DNA of 64,000 nt from Neurospora tetrasperma FGSC 2508 (lineage: Eukaryota; Ascomycota; Sordariomycetes; Sordariales; Sordariaceae). Position numbers and translations under genes: made by a program. The notes beneath the pieces are model-generated. The model was not told the origin of the DNA. It ran no database searches and worked only from the letters and a program-made list of their open reading frames with translations. Every line of letters begins with the position of its first letter. Within the stretch, counting starts at the first letter, position 1. Where the stretch lies: the NCBI RefSeq assembly GCF_000213175.1, contig NW_009799179.1:9521117-9585116 (forward strand), given 5' to 3'. Positions 1-11,171 of this stretch are shown in pieces.

Positions 1-3000
1 GGGGGGGGGGTATGATGGTTGTTAGGTCTTGATAAGGAATACTGGATGTGATAAAGGAAGGTGTGGGTTACACTTGGACGGCCGACGCCCAACTCTCATC
101 TTGGATGATGGCATGTCGTTCACGATCCCAAGTCCAAGGTTCAGGACGGTGTATTGACAGGCCTCTTGTCCCGCAAAGAGTGGCTTGAACGGGTTTTGAA
201 CAAAATTAGGGACAGTGGATGGGCAAGGGAAATCATTGGCTTCTGAATCTCACCCCGGAGATTTCACCTTGCTTTTTTGGCGGTGCTGAGCCGTGGACAA
301 GGACAAGATGGTGATTCTGCAGGGCTGGCCCTCGTGATGGACATGTTGACTTGACCGCCTTATGGGCGGGGGAAAATGCGAATCGTATGCGATTGATTAC
401 CCGAGATCTTGCAGGTGATTCTCTTGCGGCGTCAGTTTCTGGTGATGAAAAGGGCCCTGATGACAGTTCGGACTTGACAACCACCAAGGCTGACATTGAA
501 GAGTCTTCCCTCTCTGGAGCCTTGAGTGCGCTTCTCCCCCTAGAGGCGATCAAAAGCGAGGTGTCGACAATTGAGCTGAAGGTAGGCGCAAGACTGTCTC
601 AGGCGTCAGTCAGTTGGTGATGGCGGGGTTATCCGAACAGCCAGCTCGAGCCGCCCGTGTCTTTGGAGTCGCTGATGGACCCCGCGTTCCATTTCCAGGA
701 CTGGCGATGGGCTGAGTTTGGGTTGCGCTTTGGGGTATCATTATTCTGCGAAATTGGAAGAGGAGGAGGGTCGTCAGCCGAGCCGAGCTGTAGGTAGCAC
801 AGTTATCACATTTGGCAGGATCAAGACAAAAGAAAGAGAGGAAAGTGGAAGCTCGAGGTAAGTACCTTGATACTTGGGCATTCGAAAATCGAATCCCTCC
901 ACTTCACACATTGTGGAGACGAAAGGAATGCCCTAACACCTTGGACAACCCTAACCCCAATAAGCCATGACGATACCTAGCGACGCCATTTTGGTCAAAT
1001 CTGTCTGACCAAGACACACACACACGGTGACAGGAGGGTGTGTGGCAGAAATATCCATGATTCCACGATATCTTCTCGGTGGGGCCCGCGGAGTGCCCCG
1101 GTCCGAGGCGGGTTTCATCGCGGACTCGCTTGATGGACGTTAAACCTGTTCGATGGTCTTCAGCTCTTTCCGGAAACAATAGTCAGTCAGTCAGTCACAT
1201 ATTGAAAGGAACTGGCGACACGCCTTTTGCTCGGCGACTCCATCTCGAGGAGGAGGATGCCATCAGAAACCACGATGACCAACAACCGACAGCGAACTAA
1301 GAGTGAGATGATAACGCTGCGCCAATGCCCTCTTTATCACACTCAGTGCGTCATGGGCTGATGTTCCGAACATTCAGTCTCCAGTCTTGATCACGGACGA
1401 AAACTCGACGAAAATCGAAGTCCGGAAAGGCACATGGAAGTGCAGTGAGAAATCTCAGGATTGGAGGAGACACGGACCGCTGCCCTGCATCTGCAAGGTA
1501 CCCGGTACCTTCCTTGTCTTGATGGGAGAACTACGGTGTGAAGGAATGAAGACAGACACTTTGGGCAAGAGCAAATGCTTCTGGACCGATCGGTCAATGG
1601 GCAAGAGCTTCGTTGAACTCTGCAGTGCAGTGGTCACAGGTCGGAGTCCGTCTCATCCATACGCAGGGCAGCCAGGGCATGAAGCCCTCGTCTGTTCTGC
1701 TTCCTGAATTATCCAAGACAACCAAGACAATTTGATGGGCTAGACTAGGCAGGCAGGCTTCACAATGAGTCCGAGTCGAGATTCTCACACCGACCAACCA
1801 TCACGAACCTCACATCTTCACATTCGTCAACATCACCAGACTCTTGATCAATCAGCACCTCTACGCCACAAGCAACTTTTCGGCTTTACAAAGACGACAC
1901 AAGGCCAAAAAACCACAAGGACCACTGTGTTTCCATACTCACGGCACCACAGTTAGCCATCCCGATGCGGGGAATGTGGGCATTGGTCAGTCATCCCAGA
2001 CGGCCTCGTGTGGCTTGCGGTGGCACTCCGGAAAGGCTGACCCGGCCATGTCTTTCCAGATGTCCTGATGCTACCTTACCTAGCTACCCTTTCCTTTCCC
2101 AATGCATACATACTGTAGAGGCAGTACCTCGCTCACTCACCACACTCATCTCACCTCACTCCTATACTACATCTCAACTGGGGTGATACGAGTTGACAAG
2201 TAGGCCTCGACCACTCTGCTGCAGTTAATCTCCACATCAACTGTTACCGAAATCCGAGTCTACTGCATCAAAGCTCGACCGGCCAACCGAGATTGACCCG
2301 ATCCTGCCATGAGTTTTCTCTCTCTCAAGAGTTGGAGACGGAACAATGGCACCTCCAGGTTGTTGGTGCAGCCGTTGCCTCGTTCACAGCAGCAGGCTGC
2401 CACTATGACCACTTACAACGAGTTGGGCCTTACCTATACGGTTTACCCAAGGCCACAAGTGTGGTGATACAACATGGCGGCCATGCGCTTTTCCTGTCGT
2501 GTAGGTTCGGAATCAGTCTCACCCACTGCCTGGTTTCCACTACACCGCCGCGAGTTCATGTACCTTGCCTGGGCTTACCTTACTTATACGGATCATGCCG
2601 TGTTCGCTACACCCACCGGCTGCTCCCATGGTGCCGGCTACACCACCTACGCCAGCTCCTTTTCCCTCTTGCTTTTCCAAGAGCAAAATCGGTCTATTGA
2701 GAGCACTAGTCTAGGGGTCACCAGGTGCACCATTGTCAAATAGCCCAAATATCACGGTCTTATCGCGACCCATGTTGGCCGTTTGGGATACTTAGCTGCT
2801 CACAAATATTTCCCCTTGTAGAATATCGAAGTTTTCCCAAGGCTGGCCCAACACGATGCTACCCTCATCCATATACCCCTGCCGGGATCCCCTCCCTTCC
2901 CCCAGCTCCATGACATGCAAGCAATATGGGCTGTGCAATATCGTCCATCAGCAGCTCACATTTTCTGGTACGATGAGATGGTCGGCACCACACTGGCACA

Positions 3001-3396
3001 CCCTCTCTCTCACTGTGCTCACATGGCAACACCAGAACAACATCCCCCATCCGGCACCCACACCTCCCACCAAGAACTTGGCTTTTCGCTTACCGGCAAC
3101 CACCAAGAAGCGTGGCAAGGGTGTCTGTTACTCTCCCGTTGACTTGTTGCAACCAAAGATTCGAGAAAAAAAAAAAAAGTCAAAAAAAAAAAGTCACTGG
3201 TACTTCGTATTGCCATTTCTTATTCTCATGGCTCAGCTTCGCCTACAGATGTCAGCCATGGTGTTACCTGGCCATGGAAGATATATAGCTATCATGGTCT
3301 CCTTCGTTGGTAATGCCTCCTTCTTTTTTCGATATCCCCTTCTCTTTGATTCGCTGTCGTACTGGTGTCCGCCATAGGACATAACACTTTTCCATC
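1..3396. other. Gene-free left flank
   Basis: Open frames here are short, overlap on both strands and carry no recognisable domain or good splice structure, so I support no gene. The stretch contains a G10 run at the very left edge, a short CA tract near 1015-1025 and A-rich runs near 3168-3192. The last few hundred bases before 3397 are presumably the promoter and leader of the glyoxal oxidase gene. I see no TATA-like or transcription-factor site I would defend. Confidence 0.5.
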
Positions 3397-6300
3397 ATGA
3401 GGGCAATTCAAGCAGGGGCCGTCTTGACCTCTCTTCTTCTGTCTTCAGTAAGCCTCATTCTTGACAGGTGCTTCGCTCTCATGATCCATAGCTAACTATG
3501 CGCCCAGCTGCCACTTACACTTTCCCAACTCGTCATCCCCACCAATCTTCCAGGCGTTTGGGAATACGATGGTTGTTATACCGAGGTCGACCGAACAATT
3601 GGCGCGGCCACTTATGCAGACGGCGAGGACATGACCAATGAGGCTTGTATCTCCTTTTGTACCGCAAGAGGCTTCCAGTATGCCGGAACCCAATACGCAC
3701 AAGAGTGTTATTGTGGTGAGAGCATTGCCACCACTGCTCAAAAGCTCGAGGATTCACAATGCAACATGGCTTGCAAAGGAAACGCAACAGAGCCGTGCGG
3801 GGGCTCCTCGAAACTGTCCATTTTCCACAGCTCTGCCGCCGTCGGACCTCAGGCGAACCCTGGTGTCAATGGCTATTCTCTTCTTGGTTGCTACTCGGAG
3901 GGCACAACCGGCAGAACACTTACCTTCGTTGTTGGTACCATCCCAGGCGCGAATATGACGGTGGACAAGTGCACGGCCGCCTGTGATGCTTCCGCTTACA
4001 AGTACGCGGGTGTGGAATATGGCGGTGAATGCTGCAAGTTCCCTCGAAACCACTTGAAAGGGAGCCCATGCTGACTTTAGAAGACTGCGGTAATCGCATC
4101 TCGAATGGCGGTGCCCCTGCGACCAGCGGATGCACCACGCTTTGCAACGGCAACAGCACCGAGTTCTGTGGCGGTGGTAATCGCCTCAATATCTACATCA
4201 AGGGAGATCTCCCGCCAACTTCGACCGTCTCCGGCATCATTGCCATTACATCTTCAGCCGTTCCCGAACCCCAAGACCCTGCTCAGCCGGCGTCCGTTGG
4301 AAACTACGACTGGTACGGATGCCGCACCGAGGCCACTGGCAACCGCGCTCTGAGCGCTGCTACCACTGCGTCAGATGAGATGACACTCGAGGCCTGTAGC
4401 GCCTTTTGTGCTGCCTACACCTTCTTTGGTGTAGAGTATGCCCGCGAATGCTACTGTGGCAACAGCCTCAATGCTGGGTCTGTGGCCGCACCCGACTCTG
4501 ACTGCAGCATGACCTGCGCTGGTAAATCCACAGAGTATTGCGGCGCTGGAAACCGACTGTCTGTCTATGCCAAAAATGGCACCGAACCCCCAAGCACGAC
4601 AGTCGCTCCTAGCTCCACCGTTTCGTCTGCAATTCCCCAACCCACCGGTCTCCCCGAAGGTTGGGCTCCTCAAGGCTGCTGGACTGAGGGAACCACTGGC
4701 CGTCTCCTCAACCACCAGGCACCCGACAGCCAGACTAATTCTCAGGTTGTCTGTGCCACGTATTGCGCCTCACAGGGATACACCATCTCCGGGACCGAAT
4801 ATGGCGTTCAGTGCTTCTGCGGAAACTCGCTCTTTAACAGTGGAGCGAAGGTTGACGACAGCCAGTGCAGCGTCAATTGTCCAGGAGACGCAAGCCAAAA
4901 GTGCGGCGCAGGTGATAGACTCACCATTGTTTCCCGTGGTGAACCCCAAGTGGACCTTCCTCCAGCTCCGAAAGAGACGGTGGGTGACTGGGCCTACAAT
5001 GGCTGCTATGAAGACAACCTCAACAACCAACGCACATTCTTCTGGCAATCCGAGTTCCCCAATGTCATGACGCCCAAGATGTGCCTCGATCGATGTGCCG
5101 AATACGGATACATGGCTGCTGGTCTCGAATACGGACAAGAGTGCTACTGCGGTGATCCGGCCAACATTGGGACATCCGGTGCCACCAAACGCCCCGAATC
5201 GGAGTGCAACATTGTCTGTCCCGGTGAGACATCGTCCATTTGCGGTGGTGGTAGCCGCCTCACAACCTACTTCTGGACAGGAACACCCTTTTACTCGTGG
5301 GACTTCCCCCAGGATTATAGGGCCGGCAAATATGAACTACTCGTCAACGGCGTTACCGTTCCACTGATGACGTCCGAAACTATCGAAGGCAAAATCAGCT
5401 TCCTTTCCAAATGGGGAACTGGACCTGCCAACGAAACGGGTGCATATGAGCTCGATCTGTCCAAGATCGGTACCAATGCGGCCTTCCGTGAACTTCATCT
5501 CAAGACTGATGTGTTCTGTGCTGGTGGTGTGACCTTGCCCGACAAGGTAGGCCGCCAGCTGACAGTGGGGGGTTGGTCTGGAGACTCTACCTACGGCACT
5601 CGTCTGTACTGGCCTGGTCATGACTGGGAAGAAAACGTCAACGAGCTGAGCTTGCAAGCGGGTCGCTGGTATCCCAGCGCCATGGTCATGGCCAACGGCT
5701 CTATCTTTGTGATTGGAGGCGAGACTGGCTCAAACGCTGCCGCCGTCCCTTCCATTGAGGTCTTGCCCTATACCGGAACCAAACCACTCTTCATGGAATG
5801 GCTTGAACGCACCGATCCCAATAACCTCTACCCCTTTGTCGCAGTGCTGCCCAGCGGTGGCATCTTTGTCCAATACTGGAACGAAGCCAGAATCCTAGAC
5901 GAGAAGACCTTTGCCACCATCAAAGTACTGCCCAAGGTCCCCGGCGCCGTCAATGACCCCACATCCGGGCGCACCTACCCCTTGGAAGGCGCCGCCGTCC
6001 TGCTCCCGCAGCGCTACCCATACTCCGAGAACCTTGGGGTCCTCATCTGCGGCGGTTCCAACGTGGGCCCCGGCTACGCCCTCGACAACTGCGTGTCCAC
6101 CCGTCCCGACGACGCCAACCCGACATGGGTCATTGAGCGCATGCCATCCTTCCGCGTCATGCCATGCATGGCTCCCTTGCCGGACGGGACTTACCTGATC
6201 GCCAACGGCGCCCACCACGGTGTCGCTGGCTTTGGTCTCGCGAACAACCCGAACCTGAACGCTCTGCTCTACGACCCTACAAAGCCCGTTGGCTCCCGCA

Positions 6301-6824
6301 TCACAGTCATGGCCAACACCACCATCGCGCGCATGTACCACTCCGAAGCCATCACGCTTCTCGACGGGCGCGTCATGATCTCCGGCTCCGACCCCCAGGA
6401 TGCCGTCAACCCCGAAGAGTACCGCGTCGAGGTGTTCGTCCCGCCTTATCTCCTCAACGGCAAGCCGCGGCCCACATTTACTCTCGCAAACAGAGACTGG
6501 GACTGGAACCAAAAGACCATTCCCTTCACCCTCGGCGCTGCCGCCCGTAACGGCGCCATCACCGTCACTCTTTTGGGATCGGTATCCAGCACCCACGGCA
6601 ACTCGATGGGCGCCAGGACCATCATGCCCAACGTGCAATGCACGGGCACGTCTTGCACTGTGGACGCGCCGCCTAATGCGCATACTGCGCCGCCCGGATG
6701 GTATCAGTTCTTTGTGCTGGATGGAGGAGTGCCGGCTGTGGGTGTGTATGTGAGGATTGGAGGGGATCCGGCCGGGTTAGGCAATTGGCCTAATACTGAT
6801 GGGTTTTCGAAGCCGGGGATTTAA
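3397..6824 (+). CDS. Secreted WSC(5)-glyoxal oxidase (AA5_1 copper radical oxidase)
   Basis: Exons 3397-3447, 3508-4033 and 4084-6824 give 1105 aa. Residues 1-17 start a hydrophobic signal peptide. Five WSC carbohydrate-binding domains follow at about 33-125, 138-230, 266-354, 385-475 and 493-588, each with the C..ECYCG..C..C pattern. From about 614 to the end is the glyoxal oxidase beta-propeller with its C-terminal Ig-like domain. Likely copper-radical residues are Cys671 (DVFCAGG), Tyr701 (TRLYWPG), Tyr944-His945 (RMYHSEA) and His1030 (THGNSMGAR), by analogy with GLOX/galactose oxidase. The family oxidises aldehydes to acids, producing H2O2 outside the cell; WSC domains probably hold it on the wall or on polysaccharide. 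Intron 1 is ordinary. Intron 2 (4034-4083) is a GC-AG intron whose removal restores the YCGN motif of WSC2. The ATG at 3397 is chosen because it opens the signal peptide. Substrate is not predictable from sequence. Confidence 0.9.
4034..4083 (+). other. GC-AG intron in glyoxal oxidase gene
   Basis: The 50-nt intron begins GCAAGT and ends CTGACTTTAGAAG, with CTGAC as a probable branch site. Splicing to the nearer TAG at 4080 would create a stop codon, whereas using the AAG at 4083 gives Tyr-Cys-Gly-Asn, the signature also present in the other WSC repeats. Unspliced, the frame ends within the intron. GC-AG introns are a known minor class of the major spliceosome. Confidence 0.8.
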
Positions 6825-7378
6825 TTCTATTATGGTTGAGATTTGGTTTTGAGTGTTTAGTTCTCTTCGTTTGTGGGTTATTGTATGATGGTTTTTTTTT
6901 TTCCTCTTTCGTGCAGTATCTAAATTTTCTTGGATGAGAGGTGGGCGGGCTTAGCACCTCTTTGAATATCAGGAAGGAAGAACACGATGGATATCCCCCA
7001 GTAGCAGCAGATGGAGAGTAGTGAGTGGTAGTTATCTTTGGACCTGACATAATATGATATGGCTCCCCCTTTTTCTTACCTACTTACCTAGGTACTCTCC
7101 CAGCCGCTGATATCTTGTCTTTGTGTATGTATGGCTTCTCTCTCTTTTGGCAGCGTAGGGGTAAGGAGGTAATGAGATAGGTGATACCAAACAAACAGAT
7201 AGCGAGAGAACAAAACACGATAGGAACTTACACAAATACCTACTTATATGCTTCACAATGTTTCTAATGCAATGCATAATCATGCAATCAATCATCTTGT
7301 GCTTGGTCTGATCTGCCTTGTACTCTATGGCTACTAGACTAACTTACCACTATAACATGTCTTCTCATAATATCTACC

Positions 7379-7431
7379 ATTACCTACCTACCTACCTACC
7401 TGCCTACCTACCTGCCTACCTACCTACTTAA
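7379..7431. repeat. (CTAC/CTGC)n microsatellite
   Basis: About twelve tandem tetranucleotide units, mostly CTAC with occasional CTGC, in the convergent spacer. TACCTA words recur through this spacer and elsewhere in the window. Confidence 0.85.
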
Positions 7432-7920
7432 GTAAGTAACAGATAGACTAGTCGCTACCTACCGCTATGTAGGTACCTACCCAGCAGTCAAATACGGAAA
7501 TTCTGTAGAATACCTTATTCAAATCACACATATAAAAGTCTCAAGTAGAAGTCGGAAGAGCCAAGCGGCTGAGCAGTTACTTACAATCAGGTGTTTTAGA
7601 AACATGTATTCCCTTATCCTGTTATCAACTGGATCATCTATCCTTTTTCTTTCCCCTTTTTTCTTTTCTTCTTTTTTTTACTTTACAATGAATGTTTGTT
7701 GACCCATGTTGGCAGTAACTGAGATACCCTTTATACTGTACACGGACACTGACGAGAGAAGAGAAGTAAGTGTAAGTGCATGATATATACTAACTGATAA
7801 TTTTGTAAGGTAGGTTTGGTACATCATAGGTACCTGGACTACCTTTATTCTCGTTCGTATAGTTTTCCTACAGCCCTTACATTCACTCAACTTACCTACT
7901 TGACCACCTAATGCAACTCG

Positions 7921-7992
7921 ATCCACTCAACTCAACTCAACCCAACTCAACTAAAGTAAACTCAACCCAACCCAACTAAACTATACTCAATC
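7921..7992. repeat. Degenerate CTCAA/CCCAA pentamer repeat
   Basis: Roughly a dozen imperfect pentamers of the form CTCAA, CCCAA or CTAAA in tandem. It is a decayed pentanucleotide satellite. Confidence 0.7.
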
Positions 7993-8198
7993 CTGAGACC
8001 GAAGCCCCCAAGGCGAGTTGCAACTCGGCTCCTCTAGACAATTAGTGATAAACAAAGGTTGTATGAGGGAGACCTTTTGTACGAGGACCGTACCATACCA
8101 TAACAGTTTCAGTCAGTCCTAGATCAAGGCTAGTGGGACATTTGTTGTAGTGGTTATGATATGATTGTGTATTAGGTTAGCCAGGCAGAGTAAACAGA

Positions 8199-8224
8199 GA
8201 GACAGACAGACAGACAGACAGACA
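8199..8224. repeat. (GACA)n microsatellite
   Basis: Six tandem GACA units downstream of the methylmalonate-semialdehyde dehydrogenase stop codon. Confidence 0.85.
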
Positions 8225-8396
8225 AATACCAAACATTAACTTCCACAGATACCCCTCCCCTCCCCAACCAATACGAAAGAAAAAAACGAACAAACGAACG
8301 TCATCAAAAATCCAAAAACAAATTACCTGCCTGCCAATTCACTATTTCACAATTCATCACCTATCTCTACTATACACGCACACAAATAGTATACCG

Positions 8397-10148
8397 CTAC
8401 GAATGCGTAGGCATAGCCACATCCGCCTTCTGTCCAATCGCGTCCTGCGCCGCCCAATGCGCCGTCACCGTCTTAAGCTGCGTATAAAAGTTGACTCCCG
8501 GCTTTCCATAAAACGTACTCGCTCCTCCCCCCGCAATACTCTTCTTGTTGCCCGTGAAGCTGAACATGGGCAGAGGCACAGGAATCGGCACATTGATACC
8601 CACCTGGCCCGCCTCAATGCGTCTCCTGAAGGTCTCAGCCGTTGGGCCAGAGCGAGTAAAGATCGCGACACCGTTGCCGTATTCGTTGCTGTTGATCAGC
8701 TCGATGGCTTCATCTAGTGTCTCGACGTTGAGGCAGACGAGGACAGGACCAAAGATTTCTTCGCGGTAGCATTTCATGCTAGGGGTGACGTTGGAGATGA
8801 TGGTGGGAGCAATCCAGTTACCGTTGGGATACTTGGCGGGCTTGTAGCCGCGGCCGTCCAGCAGAATGGTGGCGCCCTCTTGCTCGGCCGAGGCAATCAG
8901 GGACTCAATGCGTTCCTTGCTTTGCGGGCTAATGACGGGTCCCAAGTCGGCGCCCTCTTCAAACCCGCCGTTGACGTTGAGCGCTTTGGCGCGCTCAGCC
9001 AGCTCGGGAAGCCAGTTCTTGGTCTCGCCCACCATGACGAGGGTCGACAGAGCCATGCAGCGCTGGCCGGCGGCACCGAAAGCGGCGCCCACGACGGCGT
9101 TGAGAAACTGGTTCTTGTTGCAGTCGGGCAGGACGGCGGCGTGGTTCTTGGCGCCCAGATTGGCCTGCACGCGCTTACCGTTGGCGGAGCCGCGGGCAAA
9201 GATGTACTCGCCTGCCTTGTTGCCGCCGACAAACGAGATGGCCTTGATGGCGGGCTCGTCGAGGATGAAGTTGACGGTGCGGTGGGCGCCGTGGACAATG
9301 TTGACGACGCCCTCGGGGAATCCGGCCTTTTGGACGAGTTCCGCCAGAATCATGGCCGCGCCCGGGTCGCGCTCCGAGGGCTTGAGGATGAGCGTGTTGC
9401 CTGTCACGGTGGCGATGGGGATGCACCAGAGGGGAATCATGGCGGGGAAGTTGAAGGGGCAGATGGCGGCCACGACGCCCAAGGGTTCTCGGTAGCTGCG
9501 CGTTTCCATGTCCTTGGCCACTTCGAGGACCTCGCCCTTGAGAAGCTCGGGAGCAGCGCAGGCGGCTTCGGCGACTTGCAGACCGCGGAGCACGTCGCCC
9601 TTGGCGTCGGCAAAGGTCTTGCCTTGCTCGAGGGTGATGCTGGCGGCGAGACGGTCCCAGTTCTCGCGGATCAGACCAACGAACTTGAACATGATGGCCT
9701 GACGGTGGAGAACGCTGGTGTTCCTCCACGACTCAAAGGCCTTCTGGGCCGAGGCGACGGCGGCCTTGAGCTCCTCATCGGTGTTTTGGGGCACGCGGGT
9801 GACGAGGTTGTTGGTGGCGGGATCGTGGAGGTCGATGTACTGGGTGGTGGAGGAGGTCACGAACTTGTTGTCGATGAACCAAGGAGTGTCCTTGACGTCG
9901 ACGATCTTGTCGTGGGTGGTAGGATAGCTGGTCGCGGTGCTCTCGAGGGCTGCGGCGGCAGGACGGAGGTGGTTGGCGGTGGCATGTATCCTTCGCGCCG
10001 CGGTGGCGGAAGGGGTCTTTGCTGGGGACGACATCTTGGAGGCGGAGGAGAGCAGAAGTGGTGATGCCCTGCGTGAACTGGTGGAGGCGAGGCGACGACC
10101 AGCGGCAGAGGCAGACGCTGAGAGACCCCGAGAAGTGAGGCGCTGCAT
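8397..10148 (-). CDS. Methylmalonate-semialdehyde dehydrogenase, mitochondrial (ALDH6 family)
   Basis: A single exon encodes 583 aa. Residues 1 to about 75 are rich in Ser, Ala and Arg with few acidic residues, as expected of a mitochondrial presequence. The rest is a full-length aldehyde dehydrogenase. Visible motifs are the cofactor-site segment [11 protein letters not shown] (231-241), LKPSERDPG (255-263) and the catalytic cysteine Cys364 in [10 protein letters not shown]. This pattern is typical of the CoA-dependent ALDH6 class rather than general ALDHs. The family oxidatively decarboxylates malonate and methylmalonate semialdehydes to acetyl- and propionyl-CoA, in valine and pyrimidine breakdown. 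Start: the ATG at 10148 gives the presequence; Met39 would give a shorter one. Its 3' end faces the glyoxal oxidase gene. Confidence 0.95.
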   Translation of the reverse strand: MQRLTSRGLSASASAAGRRLASTSSRRASPLLLSSASKMSSPAKTPSATAARRIHATANHLRPAAAALESTATSYPTTHDKIVDVKDTPWFIDNKFVTSSTTQYIDLHDPATNNLVTRVPQNTDEELKAAVASAQKAFESWRNTSVLHRQAIMFKFVGLIRENWDRLAASITLEQGKTFADAKGDVLRGLQVAEAACAAPELLKGEVLEVAKDMETRSYREPLGVVAAICPFNFPAMIPLWCIPIATVTGNTLILKPSERDPGAAMILAELVQKAGFPEGVVNIVHGAHRTVNFILDEPAIKAISFVGGNKAGEYIFARGSANGKRVQANLGAKNHAAVLPDCNKNQFLNAVVGAAFGAAGQRCMALSTLVMVGETKNWLPELAERAKALNVNGGFEEGADLGPVISPQSKERIESLIASAEQEGATILLDGRGYKPAKYPNGNWIAPTIISNVTPSMKCYREEIFGPVLVCLNVETLDEAIELINSNEYGNGVAIFTRSGPTAETFRRRIEAGQVGINVPIPVPLPMFSFTGNKKSIAGGGASTFYGKPGVNFYTQLKTVTAHWAAQDAIGQKADVAMPTHS

Positions 10149-11171
10149 GTTGAGTGAAGTCTTGGACCAGGGAGAAGTCGAGGGAGGACGGAAGGTAAGA
10201 GAGGAAATGGAAATGCAACCACGGGACGAGAACCGTAGAGGTCAGTCAGTCTCAGGCTGTTTGTTACCTTGACCTAATTCCTAGCTGACTGGTTGAATCA
10301 ACGACAGCAAGGAGATAGGAGGTCCGGCCATGATGCCCTTTTATCAAACACGGACCGATACCGCTTTCCCACACATTCGAAACCACCGTTGGCCCGAGGC
10401 GACTTTGTTCCCGGCTTGAACCAGCTCGCTCGGTTGATGAATGGTGTCCATCCAGTGCCCGGTGTCGCTGTGTCGTCCTAGCGCATACGTAGTGTACATG
10501 CTGTCGTGCGGGGGAAGTGCGGAGAGATGGAGATGCTTCTTTGCTCGCAGTGAATAAGCCGCCGCCTGCCGACCAACCAATGACCTTCCTCGACCCTTTC
10601 TCCCTGTCGGAAGACGGCGATCACTCTTCTCCACTGTGTCTTCATAGCGGGACCCCCTCATCAGGCACATCCCAGCCAAAGTCAGCCCAGCGGAAGACGG
10701 GGAAGGAAACGGATACCCGGCAACCAGATCAAAGCTCCGGGCTAGTAGTGTAGTGTTAAGTAGACAACATCACGGAGTTCACCGTCACTATCAGTCAAGA
10801 TAACGCCGTCACATCAACACTCCACAATGCCTTAACTGCTTCAGATAATGCAAAAAAGTATTGTGATAAGCCTAGGTAAATAGCTAGAATACATGTGTGC
10901 GCGCCTCCCCACCCTGATACTCCGAGATATCGATCAAACACTTCGAAACTGAACCCAAACCACAAAGAACCTTTTGGCCAACTATACCCAGGCCGGTATC
11001 GCTTCAGAGCTAAATGAAAATCATCATGTCACGTCAAAACACCCAACTAGATGAGGTGATCCTGTAGTCTGTTTCTTTCCTCTTTCAACAATCTCAGCCT
11101 CCTTTTATTACCCGTTAATAACTAGTTCCACCTCCAACTTCCTCACCACCACCACACAGTCTGTCTGCTTC
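10149..11171. other. Intergenic: MMSDH promoter and calnexin 3' region
   Basis: Both flanking genes run on the minus strand, so this holds the upstream region of the dehydrogenase gene and the 3' untranslated region of calnexin. The short open frames overlap on both strands and have no domain. No gene is supported. Confidence 0.55.

Larger units (their letters stand above)
6825..8396. other. Convergent 3' intergenic region rich in simple repeats
   Basis: This lies between the 3' ends of the glyoxal oxidase (+) and methylmalonate-semialdehyde dehydrogenase (-) genes. It holds a T10 run, CTAC/CTGC repeats, CTCAA-type repeats and a GACA tract, plus many scattered TACCTA words. No gene is supported. 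It should contain both polyadenylation regions. Confidence 0.6.

Noticed and set aside
5895-6683. 262-codon minus-strand frame inside the glyoxal oxidase
   Set aside because: It is a composition shadow of GC-rich coding DNA; residues are Gly/Val/Asp-rich and without domains.
8880-10064. 394-codon plus-strand frame across the dehydrogenase gene
   Set aside because: Antisense shadow of the highly codon-biased MMSDH gene; no domain.
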